In this document: positions 36,377 to 44,917 of the stretch, piece after piece
Layout of the letters: each line of letters begins with the position of its first letter
How positions within the stretch are numbered: the first letter of the stretch is position 1
Source: Planctomycetota bacterium
GTDB lineage: Bacteria; Planctomycetota; Planctomycetia; Pirellulales; UBA1268
Reading direction: 5' to 3'
Length of the DNA: 54,624 nucleotides
Assembly (NCBI GenBank): GCA_003669605.1
Contig: QWOP01000033.1
Span: 1 to 54,624, forward strand
Translations under genes and position numbers: made by a program
The notes under the pieces: generated by a model
The model's input: only the letters and a program-made list of their open reading frames with translations
Told to the model about the DNA's origin: nothing
Databases searched by the model: none

Positions 36377-37438
36377 TCACATCAAGGCAGCACAGCTGCG
36401 GACGTCGGCAAGGAAAGCCTCGACCTCGGCGTCGGTCGTTGCCCACGAGCACATGAAGCGGCAGCCACCGGCACCGATGAAGTCGTAGAACTTCCAGCCC
36501 TTGGCCCGCGCCGCCGAGGAGAGCGCCGGATCGAGCCTCGCGAAGACGGCGTTGGCCTCGCGCTTGCCGATCAACTCGACCCCGGAGATTTTTGCCAGAC
36601 CTGCTTCGAGCCGCGCCGCGGCAGCGTTGGCCGCGACGGCATTCGTCAACCAGACTCCGTTCTCCAGCAGCCCCACCCAGGGGGCGGCGAGATACCGCAT
36701 CTTCGAGGCCAACTGCCCCGCCTGCTTGCACCGCCAGGCGAACTCTGCGGCGAGGTCGCGGTTGAAGAACACAATCGCCTCCCCCATTCCCATACCGTTC
36801 TTCGTGCCACCGAAGCAGAGGACGTCGACCCCTACTTCCCAGGTGATCGATCGGGGCGGAACGCCCAGGGCCGCCACCGCATTGGCAAAGCGGGAGCCGT
36901 CCATGTGGAGCCGCAGGCCGTGCCGCGAACAGGCGTCGCGAACCGCCGCCAAATCGGCCACGGTGTAGACAGTCGAGAGTTCCGTAGCCTGCGTGACGCT
37001 CACCACCCGGGGCTTGGGAAAATGGATGTCGCGGCGGCGCTCGACGGCGCGGTGAACAGCGTCGGGACCGAGTTTTCCGCGCTCGCCCTGAAGGAGGAGG
37101 AGCTTTGTTCCATTGGAAAAGAACTCCGGAGCCCCGCACTCGTCGGTCTCCACATGGGAGATCTCGTGGCAGAGGATCGAGTGGTACGACTGACACATCG
37201 CCGCCAGCGCCAGAGAGTTGGCGGCGGTGCCGTTGAAGGCGAAGAAGATCTCGGCATCATGCTCAAACACCTCGCGGATCAATTCGCAGGCCCGCGCCGT
37301 CCAGCGGTCGTCACCGTAACTGGCCACCGTGCCGACATTGGCCTTCTCAAGCGCCGCCCAAGCCTCGGGGCAGTAGCCGGCGGTGTTGTCGCTGGCGAAT
37401 TGGCAGCCGGGTGCAACGGCGGGAACAGGCAGCGACAT
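36377..37438 (-). CDS. Threonine aldolase-like PLP lyase
   Basis: A 353-residue fold-type I PLP enzyme of the beta-eliminating lyase/threonine aldolase group. FASDNTAGYCPEAW is the N-terminal signature, VFEHDAEIFFAFNGTAANSLAL binds cofactor, HVETDECGAPEFF and MDGSRFANAVAALG follow, and VDVLCFGGTKNGMGMGEAIVFF contains the Schiff-base lysine. Family members cleave L-threonine or allo-threonine to glycine and acetaldehyde; serine or other beta-hydroxy substrates are possible. ATG 37438 is supported by GAGG 8 bases upstream; the 60 upstream codons are not protein-like. Confidence 0.9.
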   Translation of the reverse strand: MSLPVPAVAPGCQFASDNTAGYCPEAWAALEKANVGTVASYGDDRWTARACELIREVFEHDAEIFFAFNGTAANSLALAAMCQSYHSILCHEISHVETDECGAPEFFSNGTKLLLLQGERGKLGPDAVHRAVERRRDIHFPKPRVVSVTQATELSTVYTVADLAAVRDACSRHGLRLHMDGSRFANAVAALGVPPRSITWEVGVDVLCFGGTKNGMGMGEAIVFFNRDLAAEFAWRCKQAGQLASKMRYLAAPWVGLLENGVWLTNAVAANAAAARLEAGLAKISGVELIGKREANAVFARLDPALSSAARAKGWKFYDFIGAGGCRFMCSWATTDAEVEAFLADVRSCAALM

Positions 37439-37621
37439 CGGGGGATCCTCGTGACCAAGGGGAGGGCCGTGGCTCTCGCTTGCCGGCCGGTTTGGGATAG
37501 TCCTACCAATTCGGATCGAACTGGGGCCCGATGGTCGCCACCCGAGCCCATATCGACGGCCTGCCCGGCGGAGCCCTGCGGGGATAGTTGTCCCGCGCCT
37601 GCTTGCGGCACTCCGCAAAGT
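37439..37621. terminator. Gap with BFN-gene terminator-like hairpin
   Basis: TTGCGG (37603-37608) and CCGCAA (37613-37618) form a perfect 6-bp hairpin 4 bases past the stop of the bifunctional-nuclease gene (minus strand). A looser GCGGG/CCCGC pair is at about 37578-37595. No U-tract follows, so efficiency as a terminator is doubtful. The rest of the gap holds nothing else I recognise. Confidence 0.4.
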
Positions 37622-38023
37622 TCAGCCGAGGACGTCGGCAAGGACCTCTTCCGAGACATAGATAGGGAGATTGGGAGTGCAGGTGACGGCAACTGCGATC
37701 GCGTCGGAAGGGCGGGAGTCGATCTCGATTATCTCACCATCCTTGAGGACGCGGATCACGGCATAGTAGGTGCTCTCTTTGAGCTCCGCGATCACCACGT
37801 CCTGGAGTTCGCCTCCCAGCGCCTCCACTACAGCCACCAGCAGATCGTGGGTCAGCGGACGGGGACTGGCATGGTGCTTGACGCGGCGATCGATGCTCGT
37901 CGCCTCGAAGAGGCCGATGAGGATCGGAAATGTCCGCTCGCCCTCGACCTCCTTGAGGTACACCACCTGCTGGTCGTTGATCTCGCTGATGATGATCCGG
38001 GAGAGTTCCATCTGGACGCTCAT
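37622..38023 (-). CDS. Bifunctional nuclease (BFN/DUF151) domain protein
   Basis: A 133-residue single-domain BFN protein: SRIIISEINDQQVVYLKEVEGERTFPILIGLFEA, RPLTHDLLVAVVEALGGEL, and EIDSRPSDAIAVAVTCTPNLPIYVSEEVL, all in the family order with the conserved SRPSDAIALA-like motif. Homologues have mild RNase/DNase activity or act as regulators. ATG 38023 has GGAGG 7 bases upstream. It stands alone on the minus strand, downstream of valS. Confidence 0.92.
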   Translation of the reverse strand: MSVQMELSRIIISEINDQQVVYLKEVEGERTFPILIGLFEATSIDRRVKHHASPRPLTHDLLVAVVEALGGELQDVVIAELKESTYYAVIRVLKDGEIIEIDSRPSDAIAVAVTCTPNLPIYVSEEVLADVLG

Positions 38024-38272
38024 GGCGATCCTCCGACGTTCGTCACATTCCGGTCCGCCCGACAGCCAGGCCGACCCTCTCATCACGCACTACCACAACG
38101 CACACCATGCATCACTTCCGCCCGCCAGCGGAAGGCCCGTATTCTACATCAACAGCCGAAACGGCGCACCGGCCCCGAAAAACGGTCTCGGGGCATCTCG
38201 CGCCCCCGCGGAGTGCCGGGGCGCTTTGACGATGCCAAAGAGCGTTGCGGCCGGTGGTCGGGTTGACCGGCA
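38024..38272. promoter_or_regulatory. Intergenic region between valS and BFN gene
   Basis: 249 bases. Just after the valS stop, GCCGGT (38250-38255) and ACCGGC (38266-38271) can pair around 10 bases, a possible weak terminator. CTTCCGC (38115-38121) and GCGGAAG (38128-38134) form a perfect 7-bp hairpin nearer the BFN gene. I see no clear promoter boxes. Confidence 0.35.
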
Positions 38273-41200
38273 TCAGGCAGGAGGCCGCGATTGCAGCTCG
38301 GCGAGGCTCGCCATCCCCTTGGCCAACCTCTCCTCCATCTCTGCAAGTTGTTCGCGCTCCTTCTGGACGACTGCCGCCGGGGCACGGGCGGCAAACTTTT
38401 CGTCGGACAACTTGGCCTGCTTGGCCTGGATGAGCCCCGCGAGCTTGTCGTTTTCCTTCCCCAGGCGGACGATCTCCGCGCCAACATCGATCAGGTCTGC
38501 CATATCGACGAAGATCTCGATCCCTGCCACACCCGCCGTCGCCGCTCCGCTGGCTCCTACGGCAGCCGGTCCGATATCAATGACAGCGGACGAGGTCATC
38601 GACTCGATCGCCGGCCGCATCGGCTCGAGCAACGCGGCAGTTTCCGCAGCCGTTCGGACGGCCACGTTGAGACGCGTCTTGGGGGGGACATTCTGCCGCG
38701 CGCGGATCTCACGGATGGTGGCGATGACGCCGAGAAAGAGGCTGAACTGCCGTTCGGTCTGGGGATCAACCCACGCCTGCGGCACCTTCGGCCAGCGGGC
38801 CACCATGATCGACTCAGCTAGGGCCGCGCCATGATCCCAGGGGAGCCTCCGACCGGGCGTGGCGTCGCGGAGATGCTGCCAGATCTCCTCCGTGACAAAC
38901 GGCATCACCGGATGGAGGAGGCGGAGAATCGTGTCGAGTGCCAGCAGCAACATCGATTGTGCCTGTCCCCGGAGCGCCGGATCGGCGAGCCTGGCTTTGC
39001 ACAATTCCAGGTAGGCACTGCAGAACTCGTCCCATGCCAGGACGTAAATCTCCCGTCCCACGTCGGCGTAGCGGTAGTCGTTGATCGCCCGCGTCACTGC
39101 CTCTGATACGCTCGCCAGGCGGCTGGCCATCCAGCGGTCTTCAAGGGCTGCAAAACCGTCCGGTCCCGGCCCCAGATCGCCGGCCTCGAATCCTTCGAGG
39201 TTCATCAGCACAAAGCGGGTGGCATTCCAGAGTTTGTTGGAGAAATTCCGTCCCGCCTCGAAGCGCTCCGAGAGCGCCGGCCCACGGGGCAGGGCAAGGT
39301 CGGCCTCCGCCGAAGCCCACTGAGTGCGGAATGCCTGACGGCATTTGGGGCACTCGATCCGCGGCAAGACGCGGTTGTGCACAGTCTGCTCGATGCGTGC
39401 CTCGCAGTGGGGGCACTGAAACTCCACCGGCATCCGCACGTCCTGGGTCTCGGTGGCCATGCTCACCATCCCGAACCGGAGGGCGTCGGCACCGAGGGCG
39501 TCGATGACGTCGAGCGGATCGACACCGTTGCCCTTGCTCTTGCTCATCGTCTCGCCGTACCGGTCGAGGATCTTGGGATGGATGGAGACCTCGCGAAACG
39601 GCAGCGTGCCGGTGTCGAAGACTCCCATCATCACCATCCTCGCAACCCACAGCGTGATGATGTCGCGGCTGGTGACCAGCACCGTCGTCGGATAGAAGCA
39701 ATCCAACTCCGCCGACTTCTCCGGCCAGCCGAGTGTTGAATGGGGCCAGAGTGCCGACGAGAACCAGGTGTCAAGGACGTCGGGGTCCTGCACCAGCGGT
39801 TGCCCGTCGATGGCATCGACCTCGAGCGACTCCTCCGAAGTGCAGATGAACCAGCCGCCAACGCCCCCCTGCGGGGAGGTGCCATCGGCCTGCCAGGCCA
39901 CGGTATCGCGCCCGGCAAAGGCCGCTGCAACCGAGGCCTCGGCCACCCCGGTGACATGCCAGATCGGGATCCGGTGCCCCCACCACAGCTGCCGACTCAC
40001 CGGCCAGTCGCGCTTCTCCGAGAGCCAGTCGAGATAACTCTTCGCATACCGTTCGGGGACGATCTTCAGCGTGCCGCTGCGGACAGCTTCGAGCGCCGGC
40101 TCGGCCAGCTCGTCCATGCGAATAAACCACTGGTCGGCGAGATAGGGCTCGATGGGGGTCTTCGAGCGGTCAGAATGGGCCAGTTCGATGAGCCGATCCT
40201 CCACCAGCTCCACCCGCTCGGCCGCCTCCAGATCGGCCACCACCCGCAAGCGTGCCTTGGGGATCGTCAGCCCGGCGTAGGGGCCTGCGGCGGCGTTGAG
40301 CCGGCCGTCGGGATTGAGGATGTTGATCATCGGCAGGTTGCAGCGTCTGCCGACCTCGTAATCGTTGACGTCGTGGGCGGGGGTGATCTTCACGCATCCC
40401 GAACCCAACTCCGGCCTGGCCCATTCGTCCGCCACAAGCGGGATCTCGCGGTCGAGCAGCGGCAGCCGCACCCGTCGGCCGAGCCGTGCCATCGCCGAGA
40501 GTTGTTCCAGCACCGGCAGCAGTTCGGTGCGCCGGCTGGCGAGCGATTCGAGCTCCCGGTCGATCGCGGGTTGATCGCGGGCCACCGCCTCGGAGCGCTT
40601 GGCGATCAGCGCCCGCTCCGCCGCATCGAGCGCCCCGGCTGGATCGGGGTGGACAGCCACCGCGGTGTCGCCGAGGAGCGTCTCCGGACGGGTCGTGGCC
40701 ACGGTCACGCTGTCCGGCTCACCAGCCTGGGGTTCGACAACGTCGTAGCGGATGTGCCAGAAATGCCCCTTCACTTCTTCATGAAACACTTCGTCGTCGC
40801 TGACGGCTGTCTGCAGAAATGTGTCCCAGTTCACCAACCGCTTGCCGCGGCGGACGAGTTGCCTGCGAAAGAGACGCAGAAAGGCTGTTCGCACGGCCAA
40901 CGCGCAGCGGTCGTCGAGCGTGAACCGCACCCTGTCCCAATCACAACTGGCCCCGAGATCGCGGAGCTGTCCGAGGATCCGCTTCTCGTACTGCTCCTTC
41001 CAGGCCCAGATCCGCTCCACGAGTTTTTCCCGGCCGAGGTCGTGTCGGGAAAGCTTCTCCTCCTCGAGGAGACGGCGTTCCACGACCGCCTGGGTGGCGA
41101 TCCCCGCATGGTCCGTGCCCGGCATCCAGAGCGTCAGGAAGCCCTGCATCCGCTTGCTGCGGACCAGCAGATCCTGGAGGGTGTTGTTAAGGGCGTGCCC

Positions 41201-41359
41201 GAGATGAAGGGCCCCGGTGACATTTGGTGGCGGGATCACGATTGAGAACACCTCACGGCCTGCCTCGGGCTCGGCATGCCACAGGCGGGAGGCGTCCCAG
41301 AGGGTTCGGCAGCGGGCCTGTGCGGCCCGGTGGTCATAGTGTTTGGGGAGTTCGGGCAT
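38273..41359 (-). CDS. valS: Valyl-tRNA synthetase with zinc-ribbon insertion
   Basis: A 1028-residue class I synthetase charging tRNA-Val. The HIGH-like motif is HLGHALNNT (residues 52-60); the editing domain carries VATTRPETLLGDTAVAV and LGSGCVKITPAHDVNDYEVG; the KMSKS-like motif is MSKSKGNGVDPLD near residue 603. A coiled-coil tRNA-binding arm closes the protein (about 960-1028). An insertion at about 645-680 has two CxxC pairs (CPHC and CPKC), a zinc-ribbon-like element after KMSKS, uncommon in ValRS but which I associate with planctomycete homologues. It is divergent from the FHA/ABC gene. Confidence 0.96.
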   Translation of the reverse strand: MPELPKHYDHRAAQARCRTLWDASRLWHAEPEAGREVFSIVIPPPNVTGALHLGHALNNTLQDLLVRSKRMQGFLTLWMPGTDHAGIATQAVVERRLLEEEKLSRHDLGREKLVERIWAWKEQYEKRILGQLRDLGASCDWDRVRFTLDDRCALAVRTAFLRLFRRQLVRRGKRLVNWDTFLQTAVSDDEVFHEEVKGHFWHIRYDVVEPQAGEPDSVTVATTRPETLLGDTAVAVHPDPAGALDAAERALIAKRSEAVARDQPAIDRELESLASRRTELLPVLEQLSAMARLGRRVRLPLLDREIPLVADEWARPELGSGCVKITPAHDVNDYEVGRRCNLPMINILNPDGRLNAAAGPYAGLTIPKARLRVVADLEAAERVELVEDRLIELAHSDRSKTPIEPYLADQWFIRMDELAEPALEAVRSGTLKIVPERYAKSYLDWLSEKRDWPVSRQLWWGHRIPIWHVTGVAEASVAAAFAGRDTVAWQADGTSPQGGVGGWFICTSEESLEVDAIDGQPLVQDPDVLDTWFSSALWPHSTLGWPEKSAELDCFYPTTVLVTSRDIITLWVARMVMMGVFDTGTLPFREVSIHPKILDRYGETMSKSKGNGVDPLDVIDALGADALRFGMVSMATETQDVRMPVEFQCPHCEARIEQTVHNRVLPRIECPKCRQAFRTQWASAEADLALPRGPALSERFEAGRNFSNKLWNATRFVLMNLEGFEAGDLGPGPDGFAALEDRWMASRLASVSEAVTRAINDYRYADVGREIYVLAWDEFCSAYLELCKARLADPALRGQAQSMLLLALDTILRLLHPVMPFVTEEIWQHLRDATPGRRLPWDHGAALAESIMVARWPKVPQAWVDPQTERQFSLFLGVIATIREIRARQNVPPKTRLNVAVRTAAETAALLEPMRPAIESMTSSAVIDIGPAAVGASGAATAGVAGIEIFVDMADLIDVGAEIVRLGKENDKLAGLIQAKQAKLSDEKFAARAPAAVVQKEREQLAEMEERLAKGMASLAELQSRPPA

Positions 41360-41547
41360 CGATTCCGCCGGGCTTGAGGAGACGTGCGTGAAAAACCGCC
41401 ACTGTAGCGGAAACGGCGGCCTGCGGGCCAGCCAGATGCATCGGGAACGGGGAGGCCGCCAGTCCCAAACTTTGCACCGGCTCGAACCGTGAACTAGCCT
41501 TCAAAAGCCGTTTCTCCAGACCATGCCCCACACCGCTCGCCGCCGCC

Positions 41548-44500
41548 ATGACCGCCCCTACCCGCCCCCTAGGCGATGAGCACGAGCGCGTCGTGCTTAT
41601 CGGCCGCGATCCCGGCAGCGATCTGGTCGTCCGCTTCCCGAGCGTCTCGGCCCGACACGCCCGTGTCGTCGTGACCGCGGAGGGGATGTGGCTCGAAGAC
41701 CTCGGAAGCCGGAACGGCACGTTCGTGGGAAACCCTCCGCGGCGGGTGGAGCGAGAGCGGATCGACATCGGCACCCCGATCACCCTCGGGGACGCCACCC
41801 TCCCGGCGACGGCCCTGGCTGACTTCCTGATTCGCACCCGGCCCCGCGATCGTGCCGAGGGAACGATCGATCTTGTTGATGCGGCGCTGGTCACCTTCGG
41901 CCGCGGCGGAGCAGCCGACGTGTCGCTTGGCAGGCCGCTGGCTTCGGCCCTGCATGCCTCGGTGAGCGTCGATCGCGGCAGGGTCGTAGTCCGTGATTTG
42001 GGGAGCGCCAACGGCACATTCGTCGATGGCCGGCGGATCGATCGCCCTCTGGAGATCGGCCCCGGCGCGATCGTGCAGATCGCCGACAAGCGCTACCGAC
42101 TCGCGGCCGACGCCCAGGCCCTCGAGCCGGTGGACGGCGGCGGCCAAGATGTCATCGAGGCGTTGGGGCTGGCTGTCGAAGCGTCAGGCAAGCGGCTCCT
42201 TGAGGGAGTCTCGCTCGTCGTCCAGCCTGGCGAATTGGTGGCGATCATGGGGCCCAGTGGTGCCGGGAAGAGCACGTTGCTTTCTGTTCTTAACGGCCAG
42301 GTGGTCCCCGCCGCCGGCCGAATGCTCATCGGCGGCCTCGACCTCCACGGACATTACGACCTGTTCCGTGGCCGGATCGGTTACGTGCCGCAGGACGACA
42401 TCCTCCACGCCGACCTTACCGTCTGGCAGGCGCTGTGGTATGCCGCTCGGCTGCGGCTGCCGCGTGACACCACCGACGCCGAGATCCGGGCGCGGATCGA
42501 GGAGGTGATCCATCAACTCGCACTCGACGGCACCGAGAACACCCGGGTGGGCGATCAACGGAAGCGCGGCGTCAGCGGCGGCCAGCGGAAGCGGGTCAAC
42601 CTGGCGATGGAATTGCTCACCGACCCGCCAATCCTCGTCCTCGATGAACCGACCTCGGGGCTCTCGAGCACCGATGCCCTCTCCGTGATCGGCCTGTTGC
42701 GGGACCTTGCCAACGCCGGGAAGACGATCCTGGTGACGATCCACCAGCCAAGCCTGGACGCCTTTGAGAAGTTCGACGCTGTGGCGGTGATCGCGCGTGA
42801 CGCCTCGACGAAGCAGGTGGGCCGACTGGCCTGGTTTGGCCGGGCCTTCCCCGACGCGATCACCTTCTTCGAACCACAGCCCCCCGGATCCCCACCTCCC
42901 TCGAGTGCCGACGGCCTCCTCCGCGGCCTCTCGGGCCGGCCAGTCCTGGATTGGGTGCGGCAGTGGGAGCAGTCGGTCGCCAAGGCGATCTGGGTCGACC
43001 GACGGATGACCACTCCCGACGACGCCCGTGCGGTCCGTCCCTCGCGCCGGCCCCGATCGACCGCCCCGCTCACCCAGTGTCTGACACTCGTCAGGCGGAC
43101 GCTGGCCGTCAAGGCGGCCGACAGATGGGGAACGTTCGTGCTCTTCGCCCAAGCGCCGATCGTCGGCCTGTTGATCGCGGCGGTGTTCTCCAAGGTGGTC
43201 CGCAGTACCCCCACGGCCGACACCTGGCCGAAGATCGGCGTCAACATGGCCACCACGCTGTTTGTGACCGCATTAGCGGCCATCTGGTTTGGCTGTTCGA
43301 GCATGGCCCGCGAGATCGTCACTGAGTGGCCGATCTATCGCCGTGAGCGGATGGTGGGGCTATCGATCGGAGCCTACGTGACGTCGAAGATGACGGTCCT
43401 CTTGGGAATTGCCGCGGTGCAGTGCGCGCTGCTTCTCTTGATCGTCGGTCCGGCCTGTGGCATCGACAGCCCCTGGAGCCAGGTGTTCTTGGTGCTCTAC
43501 GCGGCAGCACTGGCTGGCGGTGCACTGGGGCTCTTTATCTCCGCCACCCTGCGGACCAGCGAGGCGGCATCGGGCATTCTTCCGATGCTCCTCCTGCCGA
43601 TGATCGTCCTCGGCGGGATCCTCGTACCGCTCTCTGACCTGCCCGCCATCACGCAACCGCTGGCGGCGGCAATGCCGTCGCGGTGGGCGTTCGAGGGGTT
43701 GGTCGTTCCGGAAGCAGATCTGCGGCCTCGAATCCGCTTGGGAGGAGCGGCGCAGAAGTCTGCTGCACCGCAGGGAATCGCTCCGCAGAGCGCTGAGGAG
43801 CAACTCCCGTCCGCGGAAACCGCCGTGCCTGTTCCAGGGGCTCCCGATCCAGTTCCGTCCCTTCCCACCTCCACCAGAATGCCGTCTCGGGGCCCGTTTC
43901 ACCTCACCGGCAATTCCGCTGGCGGCCACCAGTTCATTCTGCCGGGACGGCGGAAGATCGCCGAGAAACTGGCGGAAGCAGCCGGCCAAGCCAAGGAGGA
44001 AATCGAGAAGGCGAAGCAGACGATCGAGGAGAAAGCCAAGACGATCCAGACGGAGATGAAGACCGAGTTCGAGAAGAAATCGGCCGAGTCGGCGGAGCGG
44101 ATGAAAAAGGAGATCGAGGCCAAGGTCGAGGAGGCCAGAAACGCAGCCCGGACGGAGAGCGAATCGGCTGCCGAACGGATGAAGGCTGAAATCGAACAGA
44201 AGGTCGCTGAGGCCCAGGAGGAGGCGCGGAAGGAGAGCGCCACAGCCCGCGACCAGGTTCGCCTGGAGATCGAGCAGAAGGTGGCCGACGCCCGCAGTCA
44301 GAGCGACGACACCGCGGCCCGCATGAAAACCGAGATGGAAGCGAAGGTGGCCGAAGCCCAGGCAACGGCGAAGCGGGAAAGTGACACGGCCGGTGCGGCG
44401 GCCAAAGCCGACGTGGAGCAGCGGGTCAAGGATATCGAGGCCGACTTCGAGCGCCGCAGCCAGGAAGCGAGCACGCGGCTCGAGGACAAGCTCCGCCAGA

Positions 44501-44790
44501 TGCAGGACACTCTCGAGGAAGAGCGCGTGAAAATGAACCAGTCGCTCGACAGCGTGCGGGCGGCCACAGAAAAGACCATCGTTCCCCCTGCCGTTCCCCC
44601 TGCCCCCCACGGCCCCACGGCCGCACCTCCTCGCGGCGGGCAAACGGTCGACATGGCAGAGCGCTTCTTTGCGCAGGACAACTGGCGGAGTCCGCGGGCG
44701 GCTCCCTTGGCGGTGTTGCTGGGGATGTTTACTGCCGGAATCGTGGGCACCGGCCTGGCACTGCGGTGGCGGGACTCCAGCGGCCGTTGA
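41548..44790 (+). CDS. Double-FHA ABCG-type transporter with coiled-coil insert
   Basis: A 1080-residue fusion. FHA1 (about 15-70: GRDPGSDLVV, SARHARVVV, DLGSRNGTFV) and FHA2 (about 110-165: FGRGGAADVSL, SALHASVSV, DLGSANGTFV) both keep the GR, S-x-x-H and NGT phosphothreonine-binding residues. The ABC ATPase has Walker A GPSGAGKST (about 235), signature VSGGQRKRV, Walker B ILVLDEPTSGLSS and H-loop TIHQPS. Six membrane spans of ABCG type follow; TM5 ends near 697 and TM6 is at about 1051-1074. Between them lies a Pro-rich linker (to about 803) and a charged coiled coil (about 804-1010) with 26-residue repeats. By ABCG topology this loop is extracytoplasmic. Substrate unknown. ATG 41548 starts MTAPTRPLGDEHERVVLIG. 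Confidence 0.88.
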   Translation: MTAPTRPLGDEHERVVLIGRDPGSDLVVRFPSVSARHARVVVTAEGMWLEDLGSRNGTFVGNPPRRVERERIDIGTPITLGDATLPATALADFLIRTRPRDRAEGTIDLVDAALVTFGRGGAADVSLGRPLASALHASVSVDRGRVVVRDLGSANGTFVDGRRIDRPLEIGPGAIVQIADKRYRLAADAQALEPVDGGGQDVIEALGLAVEASGKRLLEGVSLVVQPGELVAIMGPSGAGKSTLLSVLNGQVVPAAGRMLIGGLDLHGHYDLFRGRIGYVPQDDILHADLTVWQALWYAARLRLPRDTTDAEIRARIEEVIHQLALDGTENTRVGDQRKRGVSGGQRKRVNLAMELLTDPPILVLDEPTSGLSSTDALSVIGLLRDLANAGKTILVTIHQPSLDAFEKFDAVAVIARDASTKQVGRLAWFGRAFPDAITFFEPQPPGSPPPSSADGLLRGLSGRPVLDWVRQWEQSVAKAIWVDRRMTTPDDARAVRPSRRPRSTAPLTQCLTLVRRTLAVKAADRWGTFVLFAQAPIVGLLIAAVFSKVVRSTPTADTWPKIGVNMATTLFVTALAAIWFGCSSMAREIVTEWPIYRRERMVGLSIGAYVTSKMTVLLGIAAVQCALLLLIVGPACGIDSPWSQVFLVLYAAALAGGALGLFISATLRTSEAASGILPMLLLPMIVLGGILVPLSDLPAITQPLAAAMPSRWAFEGLVVPEADLRPRIRLGGAAQKSAAPQGIAPQSAEEQLPSAETAVPVPGAPDPVPSLPTSTRMPSRGPFHLTGNSAGGHQFILPGRRKIAEKLAEAAGQAKEEIEKAKQTIEEKAKTIQTEMKTEFEKKSAESAERMKKEIEAKVEEARNAARTESESAAERMKAEIEQKVAEAQEEARKESATARDQVRLEIEQKVADARSQSDDTAARMKTEMEAKVAEAQATAKRESDTAGAAAKADVEQRVKDIEADFERRSQEASTRLEDKLRQMQDTLEEERVKMNQSLDSVRAATEKTIVPPAVPPAPHGPTAAPPRGGQTVDMAERFFAQDNWRSPRAAPLAVLLGMFTAGIVGTGLALRWRDSSGR
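44092..44469 (+). repeat. Coiled-coil 26-residue repeats in the transporter insert
   Basis: Five imperfect protein repeats, residues 849-974: unit lengths 26, 26, 23, 25 and 26, built around A-E/R-R-M-K-x-E-I-E-x-K-V-x-E-A. DNA copies differ at third positions, so the repeat is old and held by protein selection. Resembles amphipathic repeats of apolipoprotein or tail-length type. Confidence 0.75.
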
Positions 44791-44818
44791 CTCGCGGCCC
44801 CAGGATCGCTACGGCTAC

Positions 44819-44863
44819 ACTCAAGCGCGAGACTTCAGCGAAGTCTTCGGCTCAGGCGTGAGT
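44819..44863. terminator. Imperfect hairpin between ABC transporter and kinase
   Basis: AGACTTC (44830-44836) and GAAGTCT (44840-44846) pair perfectly around a 3-base loop; flanking ACTCA...GAG and CTC...TGAGT extend the stem with mismatches (10 of 13 paired). No T-run follows, so it may terminate partially or only tune expression of the downstream kinase. Confidence 0.45.
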
Positions 44864-44917
44864 TGAAGATGCTTTGCCGCGGCCACCGACGCCGGAAAAA
44901 GTCCCTGGAATCCCGGC

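Noticed and set aside
37439-37602. Possible tRNA or small RNA gene
   Set aside because: No cloverleaf could be traced; only a 6-bp hairpin at the BFN stop is clear.
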